DNA from: Paracoccaceae bacterium
GTDB lineage: Bacteria > Pseudomonadota > Alphaproteobacteria > Rhodobacterales > Rhodobacteraceae
Length of the DNA: 6,681 nt
Direction of reading: 5' to 3'
NCBI GenBank assembly: GCA_003545125.1
Contig: DQCI01000196.1
Location: forward strand, 9,784 to 16,464
Positions 1-5,787 of the stretch are shown here, piece after piece. The notes under the pieces are model-generated. The model searched no databases. It was not told the DNA's origin and was given only the letters and a program-made list of their open reading frames with translations. Position numbers and translations under genes: made by a program. Within the stretch, counting starts at the first letter, position 1, and each line of letters starts with the position of its first letter.

Positions 1-462
1 GGTGGCATTGTCGATGCAGAAGGCGTTGTTCCACAGCCCGAACACCGGCACCAACAGCACCGCCGGCGGCACCATGCGCACGGCGAGCGTGGCAAACGAG
101 ATCGGCTCACGCCCGATGAAGCGAAAGCGGACCAGCGCATAGGCCGCCATGCAGCCGATGATCAGGGTCAGCACCGTCGAGACCAGCGCGATGATCAGCG
201 AGTTGATGAAGGCCCCGCCGAAGCGGATGGCGCAGAAATCCAGATGCTCGGGCTCGTACCACAGGATATCGCAAAGCGCAGTCTCGTAGTTCTGTATAGT
301 CGGCAGGAAGAACAGCCCACTGCCGCCCGAGATGATGTCAACGTCCAGTTTGAACGAGTTGACGAAGAGCAGGATCACAGGTCCGATCGACATGAAGATG
401 AGCGCGACCAGAAGGGCGTAGAAGGCCGGATTCTGCCGGTCGTGCTGGCTTGTGTTGGCCAT
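1..462 (-). CDS. Sugar ABC transporter permease, MalG type (C-terminus cut by window edge)
   Basis: This is the second inner-membrane permease of a carbohydrate ABC importer; it would pair with the MalF-type permease just upstream to form the translocation channel. The visible 154 codons read without a stop from ATG at 462 down to base 1. Hydrophobic segments lie at about residues 14-35, 86-110 and 123-145. The stretch around residues 129-144 (RMVPPAVLLVPVFGLW) is typical of MalG/UgpE-type permeases of the binding-protein-dependent transport family. The conserved EAA loop that contacts the ATPase would lie beyond the left edge and is not seen. The start is fixed by a strong AGGAGGAGGG ribosome site ending 8 nt upstream. 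It begins 3 nt after the previous permease's stop, so the two are probably translationally coupled. The family call is secure; the substrate is unknown. Confidence 0.9.
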   Translation of the reverse strand, partial: MANTSQHDRQNPAFYALLVALIFMSIGPVILLFVNSFKLDVDIISGGSGLFFLPTIQNYETALCDILWYEPEHLDFCAIRFGGAFINSLIIALVSTVLTLIIGCMAAYALVRFRFIGREPISFATLAVRMVPPAVLLVPVFGLWNNAFCIDNAT

Positions 463-465
463 GGC

Positions 466-1377
466 TCAGCCCTCCTCCTGCTTGACTGCGTTGAGACGCT
501 GGGCGCGCGCTTCCTGCCAGCGGGTGAAGGCGAACATGCCCAGCGTGAGCACCATCAAGAGCAGAAGCAGGTAGTTGGACATCGCCGCCGCCTCGCCAAG
601 CTCGCGGAACTCCTGCGCCGTGCGGGCGATTCTGAGCGCGAGTATCTCGGTGGACAAGCCCGGTCCGCCTTCGGTCATGACCAAGATCACTTCGAGCACC
701 TTGAAAGCGTCGATCAGCCGTAACAGGAAGGTCACGATCAGAACCGGCGCCATCAACGGCAGCTTGATGTGGACGATCTGCTGCCAGCCGGTGGCGCCGT
801 CGATCCGTGCCGCTTCCAGGGCGGTCCGCGGCAGCGATTGCAGGGCGGCGAGCGAGAGGATGAAGATGAAAGGCGTCCATTGCCAGATGTCGGCGATGAT
901 GACCGACATCAACGCGTGGTCGCCCAGCCAATCGACCCGGCCAAGCCCGAGCGCGGAGAGCCAGCGATTGAAGATGCCGTCGGTGGGGTGGTACATGAAC
1001 CGCCAGACCAGGCCGACGACGACCGGCGCGATCATCATCGGCAGGATGAACAGCGTGCGCAGCACCGACATGCCGCGGATTTTGCGGTCGAGCAGGAGCG
1101 CAAGGCCGACGCCGATGAGCATTTCGGCCACGACGACCGTTCCGGCGAAGGTCAGGGTGACGGTGACGCTCTCGAGAAACGCCTCGTCGCGCAGCAGTTT
1201 GGTGTAATTGGCCAGCCCGACAAAGTCAGTTTCGTTCAGGCGCTGGCTTGGATCCCAGGCCCGGAAGCTGCCGAACATCATATAAAGCAGTGGATAGAAC
1301 AACGCGATCGCCATGATGACGGCCGCGGGCGCCATGAAGAAATAGGGCGTCAGTCGATTGAGGCTCTGGCGGTTCAC
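466..1377 (-). CDS. Sugar ABC transporter permease, MalF type
   Basis: Inner-membrane permease subunit (303 aa, usual length for MalF/UgpA-type proteins without the large MalF periplasmic loop). About six membrane segments can be placed at residues 11-33, 73-97, 107-127, 158-180, 211-231 and 266-286. The cytoplasmic EAA loop is clear at residues 188-207: EAA at 188-190, Gly194 and Pro207 in the expected EAA-x3-G-x(n)-LP pattern; it docks onto the ATPase. GGPG at 237-240 is also usual in this family. The start is a GTG with GGAG 7 nt upstream; no better in-frame ATG exists before the first membrane helix. The gene follows the binding-protein gene after a 102-nt spacer with hairpins and precedes the second permease by 3 nt. 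Family assignment is firm; the substrate class (sugar, polyol or sugar-acid) is not determinable here. Confidence 0.93.
   Translation of the reverse strand: MNRQSLNRLTPYFFMAPAAVIMAIALFYPLLYMMFGSFRAWDPSQRLNETDFVGLANYTKLLRDEAFLESVTVTLTFAGTVVVAEMLIGVGLALLLDRKIRGMSVLRTLFILPMMIAPVVVGLVWRFMYHPTDGIFNRWLSALGLGRVDWLGDHALMSVIIADIWQWTPFIFILSLAALQSLPRTALEAARIDGATGWQQIVHIKLPLMAPVLIVTFLLRLIDAFKVLEVILVMTEGGPGLSTEILALRIARTAQEFRELGEAAAMSNYLLLLLMVLTLGMFAFTRWQEARAQRLNAVKQEEG
471..479 (-). promoter_or_regulatory. Ribosome binding site of the MalG-type permease
   Basis: On the minus strand this reads AGGAGGAGG, two overlapping AGGAGG cores 8 to 11 nt before the ATG at 462. It lies inside the last codons of the upstream permease gene and fixes the downstream start. 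Confidence 0.8.
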
Positions 1378-1412
1378 GAGACTGCTCCAGGCTGGCTGAA
1401 ATCCGGGGATAC

Positions 1413-1437
1413 GCCGGGCTGCCGTTGGCAGCCCGGC
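1413..1437 (-). promoter_or_regulatory. Strong intercistronic hairpin between binding-protein and permease genes
   Basis: A perfect 11-bp G+C-rich inverted repeat (GCCGGGCTGCC, 3-nt loop, GGCAGCCCGGC) lies in the 102-nt gap after the binding-protein stop. No T-run follows on the minus strand (next bases GTATCCCCGG), so it is not a classic intrinsic terminator. In malE-malF-like operons a hairpin at this place shields the upstream mRNA from 3'-5' exonucleases or partly terminates transcription, so that binding protein exceeds permease. That role here is inferred from position and structure. Confidence 0.75.
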
Positions 1438-1447
1438 TCAATACGCA

Positions 1448-1475
1448 GCCCCGGGGAGCACGGGGCCACGGGGCC
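1448..1475 (-). repeat. Second hairpin plus tandem 8-bp repeat behind the binding-protein stop
   Basis: Bases 1448-1453 (GCCCCG) pair with 1461-1466 (CGGGGC) around a 7-nt loop. The right arm overlaps a tandem duplication of ACGGGGCC (1460-1467 and 1468-1475), which offers an alternative pairing partner. It begins 4 nt after the binding-protein stop on the minus strand and, with the 1413-1437 hairpin, makes the spacer heavily structured RNA. Function is inferred only. Confidence 0.45.
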
Positions 1476-1479
1476 TACA

Positions 1480-2814
1480 TCAGTCTTGCCAGATGTAGTA
1501 GCCCTCTTCTTCCATCAGCGCGCGGGTGCGCTCGGCAACACCATCCAGCGCTTCCTGAGGGTCGAGATCCTCGGTCAGCACTTTCGACATCGTCGTGCCG
1601 ATATCGGCGTTGATCTTGCCCCAGGCGGGGATGATCGGACGCCAGTCCGGATCGGCGTATTGCAGCGCTTCGCCGAAGACCTCGGCGTAGGGGTACTTCG
1701 CCTGCACTTCGGGGTCGGCATAGGTCGAGAAGCGCGACGGGTTGCCGCCGGCCATTGCCACCAGTTTGTCACCGTGCTTCGAGGTCAGCCACTGCATCAG
1801 CAGGAAGGCGGCTTCCTTGTTGAGCGCGTTGGACGGGATGCCGATGCCGAAACCGCCGGTCTGGCTGCCGCGGCGCACGCCTTCGGGGTGCATCGCATAG
1901 CCGACCTTGCCGACGACCTGGGATTTGTCCGGGTTTTCGAAGGTCGGGGCAAAGGCGATCGAGTCCATGAACATCGCCGCGTTGCCGTTCGCGAAGGAGT
2001 TGGCGGCTTCGGCCGGACCGAAGGCGCTCGAGCCCTCGGGGCCGCAGTCGACGATGGTTTTCAGCGCATTGGCCGCCGCGACACCGGCTTCGTTGTTGAT
2101 GATCGGGTTCCAGGCGTCGTCGAACACCCGCCCGCCAAGCGGCGCCAGGTGCAACAGGAACGCGTGGCTGGCCTGGTGGCCGGAGGCCGCGCGCGAGGCC
2201 ATGCCGCCCATCCCGGGCTCAAGCTCGGGGATCTTGCAGGCTACGTCGAGCAACTCGTCGTAGGTTTCCGGAACCTTGAGCCCGTGCTTCTCGAAGATGT
2301 CCTTGCGGTAGATCAGCACCGAAGTTTCCGAGCCTTGCGGAAGACCGAACAGAGAGCCGGTCGGCCCCGGCAGATAGCCTTTCTCGCCACCGGCAACGCC
2401 GATGTTCTGAACATAGCCGTCGATCAGGTCTTCGGCGTCATAGCTCGGATCGGCCAGTTTCGGGTTCATGAAGTATTTGGCCAGGTTGTCGAGCTGGTCG
2501 GCATAGACATAGTCGGCCTTCGAGAACACCACGTAGGTGATCAGGTCGTAGGCGCCCTCGTCCTGGGTCAGCTCGAGTGTCTGGCGCTCGCGCATCTTGA
2601 GGTAGGGCAGCATGTCCACCTCGACCTCGATGCCGGTTTCCTTGGTGAATTCCGGAAGTACTTTCACCACCGCATTGTAGTGGGGGTGCGACGGGAAGTT
2701 CACCACCAGGGTGGTGCCGGCATAGGCCTCATACGGGTTGGCCAGCGCGGTACTGCCGCTCAGCGCCATCGTCAGCGTACAGGCTATTCCCAATGTCTTC
2801 AGTCCGTTGAGCAT
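1480..2814 (-). CDS. Periplasmic sugar-binding protein of ABC importer (solute-binding family 1)
   Basis: Extracellular solute-binding protein of 444 aa, the usual size for family 1 (MalE/UgpB/SmoE-like) receptors that deliver a ligand to the membrane permeases. Residues 1-25 form a Sec signal peptide: Lys6, a hydrophobic core, and an ALA cleavage site before Asn26. Family features include a TGIEVEVDMLPY segment at about 60-71 (first lobe strand), the AYDLITYV segment at 88-95, VLIYRKDIFEKHGLKVPETYDELL at about 166-189 split by the usual hinge, and NGNAAMFMDS near 276-285. Two cysteines remain in the mature protein (193 and 257) and could form a disulfide. ATG at 2814 is chosen over an in-frame TTG at 2829 because AGGAGG sits 5 nt before the ATG and the signal peptide then begins normally. 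It follows the ATPase gene by 33 nt. The ligand cannot be read from sequence; polyol or sugar is likely. Confidence 0.93.
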   Translation of the reverse strand: MLNGLKTLGIACTLTMALSGSTALANPYEAYAGTTLVVNFPSHPHYNAVVKVLPEFTKETGIEVEVDMLPYLKMRERQTLELTQDEGAYDLITYVVFSKADYVYADQLDNLAKYFMNPKLADPSYDAEDLIDGYVQNIGVAGGEKGYLPGPTGSLFGLPQGSETSVLIYRKDIFEKHGLKVPETYDELLDVACKIPELEPGMGGMASRAASGHQASHAFLLHLAPLGGRVFDDAWNPIINNEAGVAAANALKTIVDCGPEGSSAFGPAEAANSFANGNAAMFMDSIAFAPTFENPDKSQVVGKVGYAMHPEGVRRGSQTGGFGIGIPSNALNKEAAFLLMQWLTSKHGDKLVAMAGGNPSRFSTYADPEVQAKYPYAEVFGEALQYADPDWRPIIPAWGKINADIGTTMSKVLTEDLDPQEALDGVAERTRALMEEEGYYIWQD

Positions 2815-2819
2815 TTGGT

Positions 2820-2825
2820 CCTCCT
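2820..2825 (-). promoter_or_regulatory. Ribosome binding site of the binding-protein gene
   Basis: AGGAGG on the minus strand, within GGAGGAGGA, lies 5 nt before ATG 2814. It overlaps the alternative TTG start at 2829 and so decides for the ATG. Its strength fits the high expression expected of a periplasmic receptor. Confidence 0.8.
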
Positions 2826-2841
2826 CCAATGTGCCGTAGTC

Positions 2842-2858
2842 AAGCGCCTAGAGCGCTT
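2842..2858 (-). repeat. Small hairpin over the ATPase stop codon
   Basis: AAGCGC (2842-2847) and GCGCTT (2853-2858) form a perfect 6-bp stem with a 5-nt loop that contains most of the TAG stop of the ATPase gene. There is no T-run, so it is not a terminator. It lies about 28 nt before the binding-protein start and could mark an mRNA processing point; it may also be chance. Confidence 0.35.
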
Positions 2859-3936
2859 CCTCAGTCGTCTTGTCGAACAGATGAACCCCCTCCATGCGAA
2901 CCGCGAACCGCAGAACGTCGCCAAGGGCAATAGGGGTTTCGGATTTGATTTCGACGGTGACCGTCGCCTCGCCGCATTTGCAGATCAACACCGATTGCGC
3001 GCCGATGTATTCCGAAATCGAGACCCTGAGATCCATCGCCGCATCGTCAGGCGCCTGCGCATCGTAGTTCAGATCGGAGGGGCGAATACCCATGACGAAC
3101 TCGCTTTGCCCCTTGCGGCGCGCGCGCTCGGCAAGTTCGGCGCCAAGAGCGATGCGGAAGCCGTCTCCGCGCGCGAAGAAGCCGTCGGCGCCCTCTTCCA
3201 GGGTGACGTCGAGGAAGTTCATCGGCGGCGACCCCAGGAAACCGGCCACGAACTTGTTGGCCGGCCGCTTGAACAGCTCTTCGGGCGAGCCTTCCTGCTG
3301 GATGTAGCCGCCGCGCATGACGACAATCTTGTCGGCCAACGTCATCGCCTCGATCTGGTCGTGGGTGACGTAGACCATGTTCTTTTTTACCCGCTGACGC
3401 ATCAGCGCGAGCTCGGCGCGCATCTGGCCGCGCAGCTTGGCGTCGAGGTTCGACAGCGGCTCATCGAACAGGAAGGTCGAGCTGTCACGCGTGAGCGCAC
3501 GCCCCATCGCCACCCGTTGCCGCTGGCCACCCGAGAGCTCGCCCGGCTTGCGGTTGAGGAATTCGGTGAGGCCGAGCATCTTGGCAACATCCCGCACCTT
3601 GGTGTCGATCTCGTCTTTCGGGCGCTTCTGCAACCGCAGCGCAAACGACATGTTCCGGGCAACGTTCATATGCGGGTAGAGCGCATAGTCCTGGAACACC
3701 ATCGCCAGGTCGCGGTCTTTCGGCTCGAGGTGGCTGACGGGCTTCTCGTCGATATAGATCTCGCCTGCGCTCAACGTATCGAGCCCGGCGAGCATGCGCA
3801 GTGTCGTCGATTTGCCGCAACCCGACGGGCCGACAAGCACGGTGAACTCGTTCTCCGCCATGGTCAGGTCAATGCTATGCAGCACCTCGACGGTGCCAAA
3901 GCGTTTCACAAGTCCTTCGAGTCGAATCTTGGGCAT
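2848..3936 (-). CDS. Sugar ABC transporter ATP-binding protein, MalK/UgpC type
   Basis: Cytoplasmic ATPase (362 aa, normal for MalK/UgpC) that powers the importer. All ABC motifs are intact: Walker A GPSGCGKST at 36-44, Q-loop Gln82 in FQDYALYPHM, signature LSGGQRQRV at 134-142, Walker B FLFDEP at 155-160, D-loop SNLD at 162-165, and switch His192 in VTHDQIEAMTLADK. Residues from about 235 to the end form the MalK-type C-terminal TOBE/OB regulatory region (GIRPSDL at 283-289, EYIGAQ at 309-314). The open frame extends upstream to 3996, but ATG 3936 is chosen because homologues begin just before such an IRLEGLVKRFG segment and the extension falls in the divergent promoter region. The ribosome site is weak (GGGGA, about 4 nt upstream). 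It is the first gene of the minus-strand operon, which is less common than receptor-first order. Function is firm, ligand unknown. Confidence 0.94.
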   Translation of the reverse strand: MPKIRLEGLVKRFGTVEVLHSIDLTMAENEFTVLVGPSGCGKSTTLRMLAGLDTLSAGEIYIDEKPVSHLEPKDRDLAMVFQDYALYPHMNVARNMSFALRLQKRPKDEIDTKVRDVAKMLGLTEFLNRKPGELSGGQRQRVAMGRALTRDSSTFLFDEPLSNLDAKLRGQMRAELALMRQRVKKNMVYVTHDQIEAMTLADKIVVMRGGYIQQEGSPEELFKRPANKFVAGFLGSPPMNFLDVTLEEGADGFFARGDGFRIALGAELAERARRKGQSEFVMGIRPSDLNYDAQAPDDAAMDLRVSISEYIGAQSVLICKCGEATVTVEIKSETPIALGDVLRFAVRMEGVHLFDKTTEEAL

Positions 3937-3998
3937 AGCGTCCCCATCTGAGGCTCCCCTGAGCTTATGCATGCAATGAGAAAAGTAAATATGCAAAA

Positions 3999-4027
3999 TT
4001 GCCTCGAACGGAAAAAGCTTCTACACT
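3999..4027 (+). promoter_or_regulatory. Candidate sigma70-like promoter for the GntR gene
   Basis: TTGCCT (3999-4004) and TACACT (4022-4027) each match the -35 and -10 consensus at four of six bases with an ideal 17-nt spacer, and an A+T-rich stretch lies just upstream. The implied transcript would start near 4034, giving a leader of about 53 nt before the ATG at 4087. Not experimentally supported. Confidence 0.5.
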
Positions 4028-4039
4028 GGCCGAGCGGCC
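4028..4039. promoter_or_regulatory. Inverted repeat at the predicted GntR-gene transcription start
   Basis: GGCCG and CGGCC flank an AG spacer immediately downstream of the candidate -10 box. A repressor bound here would block the promoter, so it is a possible autoregulatory operator. The arms are short and pure G/C in a GC-rich genome, so chance is a real alternative, and the sequence does not resemble the TNGTNNNACNA core of FadR-type operators. Confidence 0.3.
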
Positions 4040-4073
4040 GGATACACGTCACACCTTCGAAGCAAGGAATGAG

Positions 4074-4078
4074 AAGGA
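4074..4078 (+). promoter_or_regulatory. Ribosome binding site deciding the GntR start
   Basis: AAGGA lies 8 nt before ATG 4087. A second in-frame ATG at 4069 has an AAGGA directly abutting it (no spacing), which makes it a poor start; the still earlier ATG at 3967 lies upstream of the predicted promoter. Confidence 0.6.
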
Positions 4079-4086
4079 AAGTCCTC

Positions 4087-4761
4087 ATGGCGAAAAATGG
4101 TGGTTCGAGTTCGAAAACACCAAAAATCTCTGCGGTGCAAAGGGTTGTGGCGGCGCTGACCGACGATATCGCCGCCGGCACGCTCAGCCCTGGCGAGCGA
4201 GTCGACGAGGCCCGGGTGGCAGAGCATCTCGGCGTTTCGCGTACCCCGGTTCGCGAGGCCCTGAACCAGCTTGTCGCCCAGCGCATCCTGGTTTCGGGCC
4301 CAAGGCGTGGCGTCCGCGTGGCGCAGTACTCGCGCGAAGAACTGTCGCAAATATTTGAAGTCATGTATGAAATCGAGGTGATGTGCGCGCGGATGGCCTC
4401 CCAGCGGCTCACCCTCCTGTCGCGCTCGGAGATCGAGCTTGCCCAGGCTGAATGCAGCCGCGTGGCCCAACGTGGCGATCGTATCGAATATGTGCACGCC
4501 AACGAAGCCCTTCATCAAGCGATCTACAAGGCGACCGGAAACGAGATCATGGAGGAGCTTGCCTCGGAGTTTCGCCGCCGCACCGGTCCCTTCCGGGCGA
4601 AGAAATTCGCCACCACCGAAGACCTGATCGCCTCGGCAAAAAGCCACGAGTCTCTCCTGGAAAGCATCTTCTCGGCCGACTCGCAGGTCGCCTCAAATGG
4701 TATGCGCGAACACATGGCGGCGAGCTTTCTTCAAACGCTGGAGGCATATCGGACTGATTGA
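4087..4761 (+). CDS. GntR family transcriptional regulator, FadR/FCD subfamily
   Basis: DNA-binding regulator of 224 aa, typical of the FadR/VanR subgroup. Residues about 15-80 form the winged helix-turn-helix: DDIAAGTLSPGERVDEARVA, then the recognition region HLGVSRTPVREALNQL at 47-62 and the wing GPRRGVRVAQ at 71-80. Residues from about 86 form the helical FCD effector domain. Its usual metal/ligand site is visible as Asn139, His143, His187 and His209; Asn stands where Asp is frequent, a substitution that also occurs in the family. FCD proteins normally bind small organic acids or sugar acids. It is divergent from the importer operon and on the same strand as the MBL and HAD genes (86 nt upstream), so it probably controls both arms as a local repressor; that is inference. 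The first about 12 residues are a Ser/Lys-rich tail without family counterpart. Confidence 0.92.
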   Translation: MAKNGGSSSKTPKISAVQRVVAALTDDIAAGTLSPGERVDEARVAEHLGVSRTPVREALNQLVAQRILVSGPRRGVRVAQYSREELSQIFEVMYEIEVMCARMASQRLTLLSRSEIELAQAECSRVAQRGDRIEYVHANEALHQAIYKATGNEIMEELASEFRRRTGPFRAKKFATTEDLIASAKSHESLLESIFSADSQVASNGMREHMAASFLQTLEAYRTD

Positions 4762-4772
4762 CGGCGTTATAC

Positions 4773-4789
4773 TCCGAGATGATTTCGGA
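4773..4789. promoter_or_regulatory. 17-bp imperfect palindrome between the GntR and MBL genes
   Basis: TCCGAGATGATTTCGGA, centred at 4781, has seven of eight symmetric pairs matched; the mismatch is G against T. It lies in the 86-nt gap, 12 nt after the regulator stop and about 59 nt before the MBL start. An operator for the neighbouring GntR protein or a small RNA hairpin are both possible. No second copy was found in the divergent region, which weakens the operator reading. I saw no convincing promoter in this gap. Confidence 0.4.
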
Positions 4790-4836
4790 TTGCGTGCATT
4801 GGGCATTGATTGTATGTGAGGCACGAACATCGGTAC

Positions 4837-4842
4837 AGGAGG
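4837..4842 (+). promoter_or_regulatory. Ribosome binding site of the MBL hydrolase gene
   Basis: AGGAGG lies 5 nt before ATG 4848 and decides for this start over in-frame codons further upstream that overlap the regulator gene. Confidence 0.8.
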
Positions 4843-4847
4843 TCGCC

Positions 4848-5783
4848 ATGGGCGTTCAGGAAACCAAGATCTATCCGATCAACACGGGCTGGCTCGAGGG
4901 CGACCTTGGCACCTACATTTTCTGGAAGGGCCCGGCCGGAAAGAAGTACTGGAACCCGGTCTATTCCTACTACATCGACACCGGCGAGCACAAAATCCTG
5001 GTTGATACCGGGCTTCCTGACGAGGCGCGCGCAACCAAGTACCACCACAAATGCCAAAAACGCGGCTGCCTCCAGGTGCATGAGCACCTCGAAAAGAAGC
5101 TCGGCGTGCACCCCGATGAGATCGACGCCATCGTCTTCACCCACCTGCACTGGGACCATGTGCAGAACATCAAGGAGTTCAAGAACGCCCGCTACATCGC
5201 CCCCAAGGGCGAGATCGACGTGGCCCACAACCCGCTGCCGCTCTACTACCGCACCTATGAATGCGGGATTCCCGGCATCGAGCCGGCCTATACGGGTTGC
5301 GTGTTCGAGGCGGTCGAGGAGGAAAGCGAGGTGCTGCCGGGCATCACCATGTTCCACACCCCGGGCCATTCCGTCGGCCACATGGCTGTCACCGTGGCCA
5401 CCTCGATGGGCGACATCGTGATCGCGGGCGATGCGATCTTCGTCGAGCGCAACCTCGAGCCGAACCCGTCGGAGATGTGGCGCCACTGGGTGCCCGCGCG
5501 GTTCGTGAATTCCTGGCAGGGCTGGCAGTCGGTCGAGGAGATCGACAAGCGGGCCGACTATGTGCTGCCCTGCCACGACGAGATCGCGAACGCGCGCTCC
5601 GACGTCTACCCCTACGAAGGCATGCCGATCCGCAACCGGCGCCAACCGATCCCCGGCTACAAGTTCTACTTTGGCGATATGCCCGCTGGCATGGCCGACA
5701 AGGCGGCACCGGCGATGACCAGGCAAGAGGCGGAGGCCCATATTGCCGGGCTCAAGGATCCGAAGGATATGGCCGAATACTGA
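4848..5783 (+). CDS. Metallo-beta-lactamase-fold hydrolase, lactonase-like
   Basis: Cytoplasmic (no signal peptide) dinuclear metal hydrolase of 311 aa. The full MBL ligand set is visible: HLHWDH at 99-104 (His99, His101, Asp103, His104), His174 in HTPGHSVGH, bridging Asp195 in IAGDAIF, and His243 in LPCHDE. VDTGLPDEA at 52-60 is the usual strand-loop after the first beta hairpin. The pattern is closest to the group annotated as N-acyl homoserine lactonases (AiiA/AttM type), which open lactone rings. It is about 50-60 residues longer than AiiA (about 250 aa), with an insert rich in Tyr, Asn and Pro at about 125-160 and a C-terminal extension after about 255. In a sugar-transport locus, cleavage of a sugar lactone or another ester is as likely as quorum quenching (inference). 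It follows the regulator and is 4 nt ahead of the HAD gene. Confidence 0.88.
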   Translation: MGVQETKIYPINTGWLEGDLGTYIFWKGPAGKKYWNPVYSYYIDTGEHKILVDTGLPDEARATKYHHKCQKRGCLQVHEHLEKKLGVHPDEIDAIVFTHLHWDHVQNIKEFKNARYIAPKGEIDVAHNPLPLYYRTYECGIPGIEPAYTGCVFEAVEEESEVLPGITMFHTPGHSVGHMAVTVATSMGDIVIAGDAIFVERNLEPNPSEMWRHWVPARFVNSWQGWQSVEEIDKRADYVLPCHDEIANARSDVYPYEGMPIRNRRQPIPGYKFYFGDMPAGMADKAAPAMTRQEAEAHIAGLKDPKDMAEY

Positions 5784-5787
5784 TCCC

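Larger units (their letters stand above)
3937..4086. promoter_or_regulatory. Divergent control region between importer operon and regulator
   Basis: These 150 bases separate the outward-facing starts of the ATPase and GntR genes, so both promoters should lie here. The segment 3975-4000 is markedly A+T-rich against the surrounding sequence. It holds a TGCATGCA palindrome (3968-3975), two TATGCA copies (3966-3971 and 3990-3995, 24 bp apart), a GCAA-AA-TTGC inverted repeat (3993-4002), GGCCG-AG-CGGCC (4028-4039) and CTTCGAAG (4055-4062). I could not pick a convincing leftward promoter; TTGCAT at 3996-3991 with TGCATA at 3971-3966 has a 19-nt spacer, too long to be trusted. FCD-type GntR proteins usually bind in such divergent gaps, so local regulation is a reasonable inference. 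Confidence 0.7.

Noticed and set aside
1378..1479. Intrinsic terminator after the receptor gene
   Set aside because: The hairpin is strong but not followed by a T-run, and the permease genes downstream must be transcribed from the same operon.
2740..2814. Lipoprotein signal in the receptor (Cys12)
   Set aside because: Residues before Cys12 (GIA) do not fit a lipobox, and a standard AxA-type cleavage site follows at residue 25.
769..3951. A 1060-codon open frame on the plus strand, antisense to the permease, receptor and ATPase genes
   Set aside because: The predicted protein is dominated by His, Arg, Gln, Asp and Gly with no recognisable domain, as expected for the antisense of GC-biased codons. 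The minus-strand genes have full family motifs. Its length is striking but explained by scarcity of stops in this phase.
3937..3996. 20-residue N-terminal extension of the ATPase
   Set aside because: It would run into the divergent promoter region and precede the usual MalK start; homologous proteins begin immediately before the first beta strand.
3967..4086. N-terminal extension of the GntR protein to ATG 3967 or 4069
   Set aside because: ATG 3967 lies upstream of the candidate promoter and has no ribosome site; ATG 4069 has its AAGGA directly adjacent with no spacing. ATG 4087 has proper spacing and gives a normal family length.
5743..5787. TTG start for the HAD gene inside the MBL gene
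   Set aside because: It would add 15 residues (PGSRIRRIWPNTDP type) unlike the family and overlap the MBL coding end; GTG 5788 is coupled to the MBL stop.
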